A stretch of 64,000 nucleotides of DNA from Brachypterus glaber (taxonomy: Eukaryota; Arthropoda; Insecta; Coleoptera; Kateretidae), in NCBI GenBank assembly GCA_958510825.1, contig OY294045.1, forward strand, positions 10,653,916-10,717,915, written 5' to 3'. The notes under the pieces are model-generated. The model saw only the letters and a list, made by a program, of their open reading frames with translations, was not told the DNA's origin and did not search any database. Shown here in pieces: positions 54,913-64,000 of this stretch (position 1 is the first letter of the stretch; each line of letters opens with the position of its first letter). Made by a program: the position numbers and the translations under genes.

Positions 54913-56232
54913 AACAGTTTATTTTTAAACTATAACAGGTGTCACAGATCCAATGTACAACCCCTTAACTTCTGTATTTGTAAAGCTAAATTTTTAAAAT
55001 TTAGTACCTATAATGTACATAAGAAACCTGAACTTTCGACATATAAAACAACATTTAGTACTTACGGTTTACCGGAAGTCCTGACATCTTTTACATTTTA
55101 AGTGCGACATCTAAATGTCTTACATGTTTGGAATGTGTATACTTTTCTGAAAACATTGATACTACATAAGTGACATTTCAAATAAAAAATTTTATTTTAA
55201 TTTTATTTATTTTTAAACTATAACAGGTGTCACAGATCCAATGTACAACCCCTTAACTTCTGTATTTGTAAAGCTAAATTTTTAAAATTTAGTACCTATA
55301 ATGTACATAAGAAACCTGAACTTTCGACATATAAAACAACATTTAGTACTTCCGGTTTAAAGTCCTGACATCTTTTACATTTTAAGTGCGACATCTAAAT
55401 GCCTTACATGTTTGGAATGTGTATACTTTTCTGAAAACATTGATACTACATAAGTGACATTTCAAATAAAAAATTTTATTTTAATTTTGTTTTATTTTTT
55501 TAACTAGGTGCGCAATGACATATTTAAAAAACTCTAATGGGCACCAGAAATGCTAAAAAATAATAATTTTTTATTAAGTTTTATAATTCTTTAAATTAGG
55601 AGGTTATACCAATGGTACCATTTAAAAGTGCAAGAAATATTAAAACGATCCAGGCGCTAACTTTTTATAATTTTTCCAATTTTAAGTTTTAATTAAAAAT
55701 TAAAATTTTAGTTAAAAACGAAAAAAAAAGGTAATTATTCCACTTGTATAAAAAGTTAGCGCTTGGATCTTTTCCATATTTCTTGCACTTTTAAATGGTA
55801 CCATGGTACATGGGTACCAAATTCAGGAATCGCTTAAAACATCCTAATTTAAAGAATTATACAAGTTAAGAGAAAATTTATTTGTTTTAGCATTTCTAGT
55901 ATCCATTAAAGTTTATGAAAGATGTTAAGGCGCACCCGTTTAAAAAAATTAAAACAAAATTAAAATATAATTTGACATTTGAAATGTCACTTTTGTGGTA
56001 TCGGTGTTTTCAGAAAAGTGTACAGATTCCAAAAATGTAAAACATTTAGTTGTCGCACTTTAAATGTGAAAGTTGTGAGCCAGAGAAAAACCAGAAGTAA
56101 CAAAACGTTGTTTTATATGCAAAAGTTAAGGCCCTTTAGGTACATTATAGGTACCAAATTTCAAAATTTTATCTTTACAAATACAGAAGTTAAGGGGATC
56201 TGTGAAATCCGGTATATAGTTCTTTAATAAAT
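54913..56232. mobile_element. 1.3-kb palindrome with a tandem-duplicated left arm
   Basis: The left part contains two direct copies of a 288-bp unit (starting at about 54921 and 55209; shared ACTATAACAGGTGTCACAG). The right part (55960-56232) is an inverted, diverged copy of that unit. The centre (55510-55950) is itself palindromic, with GCAAGAAATAT / ATATTTCTTGC and GTTAGCGC / GCGCTAAC. No credible ORF. It is probably a large foldback transposon. Confidence 0.8.
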
Positions 56233-56841
56233 TATATACAGTTTCTCTTATAAACTATATATAGTTATATTTTACTTTCTTTATTTAGACTTCCCCACAG
56301 AACGATAAGAACGGCAAAACGAGCAAATATACAGGGCCTTTTTCAAGTAGAGCTTCAAATTCGTAAAAATTTTCGACTGCGGTGTTAAAGCTTTCTTGCA
56401 TTTTTGGAAACCTTTAAAACATCTTTAAAATACTATTTTACAATTACTATCTTTGTAAAAAATTTCACCTGCGGTGCTACGGCGTTTTAGCGTTTTTTAA
56501 AAATCGCCTATGGCGCTTTGGTTTTCTTAGTATTTTTTTTAAATTTAAGATTGTAAAACTTGACTTTTACAATAACGAATTAAAAAAAGAAAATATCAAA
56601 AATTAACACAATTCGTAAAAAAAATCGCCTGCAGCGTTAACTTGGTTGATGAGTGCCTGACGACCATTTTTTAGTCGCTACGGCCCTGGATGTGAAAGTG
56701 ATTTTTCGGGGGCCCCGGATGGCACATTCTTTGATTTGCTACAGCATTTAGTACATTTACCCTTACTCTCATCACCAAAAATTTTCCTTGCTTTCCCTTG
56801 TTACATACTTCAGTAGACAAAAAAGGCTTTCAGGTGGAATA
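56233..56841. other. Interval without recognised feature
   Basis: AT-rich, no gene or assigned repeat. Confidence 0.4.
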
Positions 56842-57349
56842 GTAGTAGTAGTAGTAAATTTTTGGGTTGGCCAAAGCCGGACAACTAGACCATTTCTGGC
56901 CCTTTTTGTCACCCCAGGCAATCCCATCCATTTACTAATCTGAGTCCTCCTTGAACCTGCCCGTCCTTTCAATAAAGGTCAGGATATTGGCCCAGGGGAG
57001 ATCTCTTAGTTCCTCTTGGTTGAGTCTTTGAGTTTCAAAGACTTGGAACTTGATCCTGTCGTATCTGACGCAATCTGACGCACTCTGCTAAGTAATGAGA
57101 GGATGTTTCATCCTCTCCGCACTTTGGGCATAGCGGACTCTCTAGAATCCGCATTTTTGCCAGGTGCTTCCTTAGCCTGCAGTGGCCCGTGAGGACCCCT
57201 ACAAGTTGTCTGAGTGCAGTTCTTCCTTTTTCCAGCAACCAGTCGGTCTTTGATTTGCTTAGGCCAGCCAGGAAGTCCCTAGCTTGCCGGCAACCGTCGA
57301 CCACCCTCCATTGCTCCTTTAGCTTGGTATAAGCCCACTCGTCGAGAGT
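56842..57349 (-). mobile_element. RNase-H-type LINE, second truncated copy
   Basis: Minus-strand copy of the family at 34563, cut at its 5' end. It is flanked by an almost exact direct repeat (GGCTTTCAGGTGGAATA at 56825-56841, with one extra T at 57350-57367). It encodes LNWLLEKGRT-type sequence, the LTGHCRLRKHLAKM block and the CPKCGEDETSSHYLAEC knuckle. A 10-bp tandem duplication near 57068-57088 shifts the frame after the knuckle. The tail is (TAC)n. Confidence 0.88.
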
Positions 57350-57367
57350 GGGCTTTTCAGGTGGAAT

Positions 57368-58617
57368 AAGTTCCTTGGTAAAATTTAAGAACTGAATCAA
57401 AGCTTTTCTCAAAGAATATTAATTTGAATTATTTTTTATTTTTCAAAAAAGTCAATATGATACAACTAACGTTAGTTACAACGTGACAAAAACCTATAAG
57501 AATTTCTAATTTAGAACTTACCTAAGAATGAAAATGCTATACAATCTTTAATGGTGATTGGATTTAGAAAAAATAGCATCTTTGTTATAGACGAATCTAG
57601 TCTTGAACATTAGTTAACTTGGATATTCTTAGTTTTTAATCTCTTAAATAAACGATAATTTTAAAATAAACTTCATCTTAATTCCAATTACAATCTTTAA
57701 AATGTTTTCCTTAAGGATATAAAAATTCTTAGTTAATTATTTTAATCATTTAGTCTCAGTTAATTCATTTTTTTTAAATATTTAAAAAGTAAATAACAAT
57801 AAAAAAATACATAAAAATTAATTTTAATTTTTTGTTTTAGAGCCAGTTTTTTACTTCTTTGGTTATTCTAATGTTTTGGTTAATCTTTCCGACAGATTAC
57901 TTGGAAATTTTTTAAGAATTTTATGATTTATTTTCTTATTGGTATAACTTTTTTCTTGTTAAAGCAATATCCTTAATTTTTTTAAAAATAATTAGAGTAC
58001 TTATTAAAGCATATTTTAATAATAAATTTTTGTAAAATATTTTTACTGGTACGTTTATTTTTCAAAGAATTTGAATTATCCACTTCAAAAAACGCTCAGT
58101 GTATTATGCATTTTCATAAGTATATGGTTACGGTTACAGTGGGCGATGAAAGTCGAGTTGAGCCCTCTGTTACGGTTACAAAGTACTTAAGAAAATTTAT
58201 AATATATGTTTAGACATGCCAAATAGTAGAAGAAGAAAAAAAAAATTAACCTGTCAATGTTTGTATCTGTAATTTTATGTAGAAAATTGTATTTATGTAT
58301 TTAAAATAGGATGTATAACGTCCAACTTTATGGTAAAATGCTTGTAGATGTGTTGACAAATGAGAGACTTTGAATTTTAATTTGTAAGTATAAAAATTAT
58401 TTTTTTTTGCATAATGGCAGAAAATGTTTTGCTCATGCCTTAATTTATTGTTTTTAATTATGCTAATTTAGTATTTATTAATTAAAGGTTCGAAAACGAT
58501 AGAAAGGCCCTATCGAAACGTCACAATTTAGAGAAAAGAAGTTTTTTAATTGAATACCCCCGATACCCCAAAAACCTAACCTACAATATTATACTACGGG
58601 AAAAAATCATTTAACCA
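57368..58617. other. Interval without recognised gene
   Basis: AT-rich. 58128-58195 carries the GAAAGTCGAGTTGAGCCCTC repeat also at the centre of the foldback at 14994. Confidence 0.5.

Positions 58618-58688
<71 letters not shown>
58618..58688. repeat. (AAT)n microsatellite, target of the R4/Dong-like element
   Basis: About 23 uninterrupted AAT units directly upstream of the retrotransposon. Confidence 0.97.
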
Positions 58689-61600
58689 GCAAGGATGGCC
58701 AATAAGATCTGAGGTCATGGTGAGTCGCGACACCACTTTCCTGAGCTGGAGTGCAGTTCGGTAGCCCTAGCGCACTCGTAGGGGAAACGCATCTTTCCCC
58801 TTGGTACCGAAAACTGGGTTCGCTCAAGGTTAACACCCTGCGAACCGAGAAACATATTCTTGTTCCAAGACCAAGAAGAAGAGGCCCTCACAACCGACCT
58901 CTCCCGGATGGAGGTCATGTGCAAGGTGGTAGGGCCCACATCGATGTTTTGCACGATGCCGACCGCAACGAAAATGGACGCTTTGAGTGGACTAATAATC
59001 TCAGGGATGACCTTCTGCTGTGTAGAGAGAGGAGTGAGCCTGATCGGAGGGGATACATTGCTCGAATGCATGATCTGTGGTGTCAAATGCACCCAGAACA
59101 TCAAGCATTCACGCCACAAAATCTGCGTGATTATGTATCTTACCTTCTGAGATCAGGCTATGTTAGACCTCCACCCCTTCCGGTGATAGAGGAAGAAGCC
59201 GAACGTGCCCCAATTGATCCGGTTAGGGTGATGGAGGAGCCGGTACTGCCAGACATAGGGGACCTAAAGGACCGTAGGGCGCTTCACTGTGTAAAGCCCT
59301 TAAAGCCCGAAGAACTGGCAAGGGTGGATGCACAGATTCAGGAGCAACTTCCAGAAAACGCTGATATTTGGCGCATAAATTGCGCTGTGTATGAAGTCGC
59401 TCGGGGTATTTCTCAAACCGAGAAATCCGATACCTCTCAAGAAAAGAGGGCAGAGCGGCGAATACAAAAATTAGAATCCAAGATCAAGTCGGCGAGACAG
59501 CACGCTTCGCGGATCCAATGTGTGATGGACTATATAGGAGCCGATAGGCCCTTTACTCCAAAGGTGCGGCGAATAGCAGCCAGTCTAAGGCGCCACCATC
59601 ACACATTAAATCGAGCAGTTATGCAGACCATCAAACAGCACTGCCTCGATAGGATTCAAATGCTTATGACTGCAAAAAAGTCACAAGTCAGAAGGGCCAG
59701 GGCTTTTAAGGAAAACAAACTTTTCCACGAAAAGCCCTCCCGCCTGTTTCAAGATCCTCCACGTGCTGTTGATAATCCGCCGACCGCTGATCAAGTGGAA
59801 TACTTCTGGAAGGGTATCTATGAAAAAGTGCGTCCACTTAATTTAAACACTCCAGCCCTGGCGCAATTTGAGACATTCTGCGAAAGATTGCAACCGCAGG
59901 ATGAGCGCCGGCCGATAACCCAGGAGGAAGTTCGAAAGGCTCTTGAGGGCTCTAAGAACTTTGCTGCTCCAGGCCCAGATGGCATTAACAATTACTGGTG
60001 GAAAAAGTTACCATCCACCCACCAACATTTAGCCAGACTATTTAATTCATGGCTAAATGAGGAGCAGCAAATACCCTCCTGGTTCGTCGAGGGGCGAACT
60101 GTGTTACTCCCTAAGAACGGAGATTTGTCTGAACCCAAAAACTACAGGCCGATAACATGTTTAAACGCATGCCACAAGATATTTACGAGAATCTTGTACA
60201 TGCGGGTACTCCAAACAGTGGATCCGGTATTCCAAGATATCTATGAGCAACGAGGGTCAAAAAGAGGGGTTGCCGGTTGTAAAGAGAACCTGCTGATAGA
60301 CAGGTGCATCACGCAGGACTCTATACAATACAAGCGCAATCTCTCAATGGCCTGGATCGACTACCTCAAGGCATTTGATACAATACCTCATGAGCTTATT
60401 ATACACCTGCTCGAATGCCTTGGGGTACCGGATCAAGTAGTGAAATGCATTAAACAACTGTTGCCGCTCTGGAAGACCCGTTTCACCATAGGTTCAGGTG
60501 AAACAAAGGTTACCACAGAGCTGGTTACTTTTATGAGGGGAGTATTTCAAGGGGACTCCCTAAGTCCATTACTATTTTGCATTTCACTACTTCCCCTATC
60601 CGTTGTTCTCAGGAATACCAAAGGATACCACTGCGGCACACCAGGAAACCGAAGGCATAAGGTCACACATCTGTTTTATATGGATGACCTTAAGTGCTAT
60701 GCCTCGGGGGAAAGGGAACTCAATCAAGCCCTTAGAGTAGTGCAAGAGTACACGCATGCTATCGGAATGGAGTTTGGAGTCAGCAAATGTGCAGTGGTTC
60801 ATCTCAAGAGAGGACGATGCGCGAATGTTGAGGAAGAAACGCAGCTCGTAGATGGAAGCATCCTACATCAACTTGATGCCGGAGAATCTTATACCTACTT
60901 GGGTATGGCTCAAAGCCATACTCAAGAAGTATCCGCTGTTAAAGAGATTCTCCGCGGCAAGTACAGACACCGGCTTCGACAGATCTGGTCTTCAGAGCTG
61001 TCGGGGAAGAACAAGGTGTCTGCTACTAATATGCTTGCTGTCCCAATTTTGGCCTACTCCTTTGGAGTAATCAAGTGGTCAATAGACGAGCTGCGACAAC
61101 TCGACATAGGTACGCGAAAGATGATGAACATTTATCGCAGCCATCATCCAAAATCGTCCGTTCCACGACTTTACATCCCTCGTTATCAGGGTGGTCGTGG
61201 ACTCTTGGGATTGGAGTGTTTACATGACAGAATAGTCCTGGGTGGAGCCTGTAAGGTGATCAGGAGTTCGGATCCCCTGCTTCGCATGGTTTGTAATCAT
61301 GAAAAAGTGGGGGTTGGAGCATTTTTATTTAGGGCAGCTACGAAAGCCGCCAATGAACTCGGTCTCACCTTTGACATCCAAAGAAGGATTCATAATTCGG
61401 TAACTGAATTGGATCCTTCTCCATTAAAAGCCCAAGTTAAGTCTGCAGAAGCCATGCGACTTCTGCAAGCACATGTGGATAAGCCGATGCACGGTCTCTA
61501 CTTCAAGGCCGTGGAAAACATTGGCTTATCCAAACGATTGACTTTCGCATTTTTATACTCTAGTGGGCTAAGGTCAGAGACTGAGGGATTTATAATTGCG

Positions 61601-62387
61601 TGCCAAGATGGTGTATTTAACACCCTAGTCTACCGTAGTCGCGTTATGGGTATAGAGGTCCCTGACACAAGTTGCAGGGCGTGTCGAAAGGCGCCGGAGA
61701 CCTTGATGCACTTACTGTCAGCGTGCTCGACTTATGCCGTCTCCGCCTATATACGACGACATAACGCGGCCTTGCGAGTGCTTTACTTCCACCTAAGGCA
61801 CTCGTACGGTATTGACGATACACCCGTACTGCCCTATGTTCCAGACGATATTGAGTCCGTTGTGGAGAATGAGAGGTGCCGAATTTATTGGAACTACTCA
61901 TTCTCCACCCTCAGGCAAATAAGATACAATAAGCCTGATGTAGTCCTCCTCGATAAAGATCTAAAGACAATGTTCGTTATTGAATTTTCGGCTCCTGCCG
62001 AAACGAACATAGTCTTAAAAGAGGAGGAAAAACGGACGAAATATCAAGACCTGCTTTTCGAACTCCGTAGGCTCAACCCGGGTTATTCTGTTAAGCTGGT
62101 GGTCCTTATAATTGGTTCCCTTGGTGGTACGAGGCAAACATTTCTCTCTGCACTTAAGACCATACCGGCATGCTCCAAAAAAGCAGAACTCTTATCCGGA
62201 AATATGCAGAAGGCCATTATTCTGGGATCATTAAATATACTCAGAGCGCACAAAAATCGGACCCAATAAGTACTAACCTCACGGTGTGTGGAGTAGTTAT
62301 TGGTTTTTGCTGGCTCGTCTGCTCGTAACGTCGGAGATACGGACAGGGCCTGACCAGCGTATGCTTTGCATTAAAAAAAAAAAAAAA
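58689..62387 (+). mobile_element. R4/Dong-like non-LTR retrotransposon
   Basis: A 3.7-kb element with a ~60-bp 5' leader, one long ORF, a ~100-bp 3' UTR and a run of 16 A followed by (TAA)n. It lies inside a TAA microsatellite, the known target of Dong elements. The ORF has a central reverse transcriptase and a C-terminal restriction-like endonuclease, the layout of the R2/R4/NeSL branch. Confidence 0.92.
58751..62269 (+). CDS. Reverse transcriptase/endonuclease of R4/Dong-like element
   Basis: An uninterrupted 1172-codon frame. The N-terminal ~110 residues hold a HDADRNENGRFEW region of unknown function. The reverse transcriptase follows at roughly residues 390-700, with APGPDG near 404, the block LLPKNGDLSEPKNYRPIT, the motif-A block IDYLKAFDTIPH, FQGDSLSPLLFC and the catalytic YMDD at 643-646. 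A Cys-X2-Cys-X8-His-X4-Cys knuckle lies at 975-992. The end is a PD-(D/E)XK-type endonuclease: Pro-Asp at 1062-1063, Glu1078 in VIEFSAP and Lys in KRTKY at about 1094-1098. These serve target-primed reverse transcription in TAA repeats. An in-frame stop precedes codon 1, which is GTG; the first in-frame ATG is codon 106 (59066), so the true start is uncertain. The intact frame suggests a young copy. Confidence 0.93.
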   Translation: MQFGSPSALVGETHLSPWYRKLGSLKVNTLRTEKHILVPRPRRRGPHNRPLPDGGHVQGGRAHIDVLHDADRNENGRFEWTNNLRDDLLLCRERSEPDRRGYIARMHDLWCQMHPEHQAFTPQNLRDYVSYLLRSGYVRPPPLPVIEEEAERAPIDPVRVMEEPVLPDIGDLKDRRALHCVKPLKPEELARVDAQIQEQLPENADIWRINCAVYEVARGISQTEKSDTSQEKRAERRIQKLESKIKSARQHASRIQCVMDYIGADRPFTPKVRRIAASLRRHHHTLNRAVMQTIKQHCLDRIQMLMTAKKSQVRRARAFKENKLFHEKPSRLFQDPPRAVDNPPTADQVEYFWKGIYEKVRPLNLNTPALAQFETFCERLQPQDERRPITQEEVRKALEGSKNFAAPGPDGINNYWWKKLPSTHQHLARLFNSWLNEEQQIPSWFVEGRTVLLPKNGDLSEPKNYRPITCLNACHKIFTRILYMRVLQTVDPVFQDIYEQRGSKRGVAGCKENLLIDRCITQDSIQYKRNLSMAWIDYLKAFDTIPHELIIHLLECLGVPDQVVKCIKQLLPLWKTRFTIGSGETKVTTELVTFMRGVFQGDSLSPLLFCISLLPLSVVLRNTKGYHCGTPGNRRHKVTHLFYMDDLKCYASGERELNQALRVVQEYTHAIGMEFGVSKCAVVHLKRGRCANVEEETQLVDGSILHQLDAGESYTYLGMAQSHTQEVSAVKEILRGKYRHRLRQIWSSELSGKNKVSATNMLAVPILAYSFGVIKWSIDELRQLDIGTRKMMNIYRSHHPKSSVPRLYIPRYQGGRGLLGLECLHDRIVLGGACKVIRSSDPLLRMVCNHEKVGVGAFLFRAATKAANELGLTFDIQRRIHNSVTELDPSPLKAQVKSAEAMRLLQAHVDKPMHGLYFKAVENIGLSKRLTFAFLYSSGLRSETEGFIIACQDGVFNTLVYRSRVMGIEVPDTSCRACRKAPETLMHLLSACSTYAVSAYIRRHNAALRVLYFHLRHSYGIDDTPVLPYVPDDIESVVENERCRIYWNYSFSTLRQIRYNKPDVVLLDKDLKTMFVIEFSAPAETNIVLKEEEKRTKYQDLLFELRRLNPGYSVKLVVLIIGSLGGTRQTFLSALKTIPACSKKAELLSGNMQKAIILGSLNILRAHKNRTQ

Positions 62388-62407
62388 ATAATAATAATAA
62401 TAATAAT
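62388..62407. repeat. (TAA)n 3' flank of the Dong-like element
   Basis: About seven TAA units after the A-run. They are either the tail of the element or the right part of the split microsatellite. Confidence 0.9.
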
Positions 62408-63216
62408 GGTCTTTATTAAAAACCTATATATAAGTATAACAAAAAAGAAATACATAGAATTATACTATGCGAGGTTTAGTTCGACAGAGAGTATCTTTGC
62501 AGACAGCATCGCATACTCCCGATCGACTATTCTTGCAGTTACATGCATATTATCATAAAATATTTTAATATAATATTTTATGATACTATAACTCGGAAGC
62601 TTTTGATAAAAATCGTTAAACTGCATTACGATTTGCTAACTTGTAGTAGGAAAATGCCCCCCGATTAAATTTGCTCCAATTCAAGTATGTTGGAATTCTC
62701 AATTGATCGATTAAAAGTCTTCACTTAATATTATCTAATTGATAATGTGCTTACAACCGTTCATCTGTTTTGTATCTATAAAATAAATTCCAATCAGTAA
62801 AAGTCTTTCTTTTGTATAAAACCAAACACAAAGTGGAATTCTGTCTATGGAGAAAAGCCTCAAGAAAAGTAAATAAACCAGTAAAGGGTCTTTAAACGAA
62901 ACATTAAATTCCGTAAGAACGAGGGTAAAACCAAACTATTTGGGTCCACCCTAATCTTTGTTTTCTTGTAGTGGAGATTCAATAAAAGTAAATTACTTAA
63001 TACAAGTTAAAACTTCTATCCACGTTCCAGTTTAATACCTTATACATGTACTGTATAGGTCGTATATGTGATGGCTCAATCCGCAAAAAGTGCAACCACA
63101 TATTAGGTTTAGGCCGAAAGCTGTCATAGTCTAAAGCCGGTCCAACACCTCGCCAAGTAAGACAAATACACTGAAAATCGGCCACTGTACTGCATAGTAA
63201 TAGCAATTATATACCA
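62408..63216. other. Interval sharing a repeat with the window start
   Basis: 63122-63182 (CGGTCCAACACCTCGCCAAG, ATCGGCCA) resembles 70-125 before the satellite (CGGTTCCAAACCACTCGCCA). Otherwise AT-rich with no gene. Confidence 0.5.
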
Positions 63217-63314
63217 AGGTAGAGAAGACATTTTTTATAGCCGAGCGTATTAAATCCCGACCTGCGTAGCAGCAAGGGATTTTGGAGTGCGAGGCTATAA
63301 TAGTCTTCTCTACC
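63217..63314. repeat. ~100-bp hairpin
   Basis: GGTAGAGAAGAC...TATAGCC at the left pairs with GGCTATAATAGTCTTCTCTACC at the right. A small MITE or a structured RNA is possible. Confidence 0.8.
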
Positions 63315-63617
63315 GTAATTTATATATTGGTTTTTTCACTACTAGTACTATTTAACTATTTTTATTCAAATAATAAAATAAATTATGAAGAGAAATTACA
63401 TTTCTTAAAATTTTCATAAAAATCAAGTAGCCTTGATCAACGACATTTGCTCAAATAAATACTTTGAACTGACGTTTAAAAATTATTTTTTTTTTAAATT
63501 GTTTTCATAATATTTAGCTAATTATTGATTGTATTAATTAGAAATAATTATAATTAATTATATTTAATAAATAAAAAGTTATTTAAATCTATTTTCTTGG
63601 GTTTAATTAGTAAAAAT

Positions 63618-63748
63618 CCCTGCTGAAAATGACGGGTCTGGGCGGGTATAAATGGTGATTTAACCGGACTTGAGCGGATGAAATTCACCCGCTCAAGTCC
63701 GGTCTATGCAACATTTATACCCGCGCAGACCCGTCATTTTCAATAGGG
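63618..63748. mobile_element. 131-bp MITE with double nested hairpins
   Basis: The outer arms (GAAAATGACGGGTCTGGGCG and ATTTATACCC / GGGTATAAAT) pair over about 40 bp. The inner arms CCGGACTTGAGCGG / CCGCTCAAGTCCGG are perfect. A deleted relative is at 21952-22017. No ORF. Confidence 0.88.
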
Positions 63749-64000
63749 ATTGCACAAAGAACTGAAATATTTAGTGTCAGAAATCAATTGTTTATAAAAT
63801 TTACTGCTACTAGGAGAGAAAAAATTATTATTGCTATAGGTGAAGAAAATTGATTTCACAGTCTGAAAATATGATAAACAAAAGCTAGTAGTGAAAAAAG
63901 CTAGTAGTGAAAAAACATTTTTACATACTCATAAATCAAGGTGCATTTTTGAAAATTTTAGCTTTTTGTTTCCGACCCCTGATTTTTTTTCATAAATTGT
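63749..64000. other. End of window without recognised feature
   Basis: AT-rich, no gene or assigned repeat. Confidence 0.4.

Noticed and set aside
58594..58836. Minus-strand ORF with a poly-Ile tract
   Set aside because: It is translation of the AAT microsatellite.
59119..61901. Other-frame and minus-strand ORFs inside the R4/Dong-like ORF
   Set aside because: They are shadows of the 1172-codon frame, which alone shows reverse transcriptase and endonuclease motifs.

Overview
This window is AT-rich animal DNA, most likely from an arthropod and probably an insect with a large, repeat-rich genome. The evidence is the mixture of elements present: a TAA-targeted R2/R4-type (Dong-like) non-LTR retrotransposon, Jockey-like and RNase-H-type LINE fragments, tRNA-derived SINEs, piggyBac/mariner/hAT-like MITEs and Foldback-type elements. 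The species cannot be named from the sequence; a beetle is only a guess. Nothing looks bacterial: there are no operons, RNA operons or CRISPR arrays. A 200-bp block of N marks an assembly gap.

Almost all recognisable content is mobile DNA, much of it nested. From left to right: a GGATT pentamer satellite (0.15-1.06 kb); small TIR elements and a SINE (1.5-8.3 kb); a tandem and inverted array of about 550-bp repeats, each carrying a hammerhead-ribozyme-like core, with a 5'-truncated LINE inserted in it (9.1-13.1 kb); palindromic AT-rich elements (13.5-15.5 kb); a nested TIR element holding a SINE fragment and a fresh MITE with perfect TIRs and an 8-bp duplication (16.2-17.7 kb); copies of a 720-bp repeat ending in a long GC-rich hairpin (18.0, 27.4, 30.2, 50.9 kb); a 560-bp tRNA-derived SINE whose 3' tail matches the LINE fragments at 34.6 and 56.8 kb (19.1 kb); a Foldback/MULE-like element with TTACCGCGCC arrays (26.4 kb); nested TIR elements and hairpins (32-38 kb); palindrome families (40-50 kb); a 1.3-kb palindrome (54.9-56.2 kb); and a Dong-like element with a complete 1172-codon ORF inside a TAA microsatellite (58.6-62.4 kb).

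The only piece that looks like a host protein-coding gene is a 118-bp candidate exon at 54432-54549, with good splice signals and GC-rich codons. If real, the surrounding kilobases are probably its introns, filled by transposons. Its identity was not recognised.

The strongest candidates for little-described biology are the ~550-bp hammerhead-bearing tandem repeats, which resemble the architecture of metazoan retrozymes or Penelope-derived repeats, and a second hairpin retroposon family with hammerhead remnants and target-site duplications at 27.9 and 45.9 kb. The SINE/LINE tail partnership and the Foldback-like element are also well supported by the sequence.
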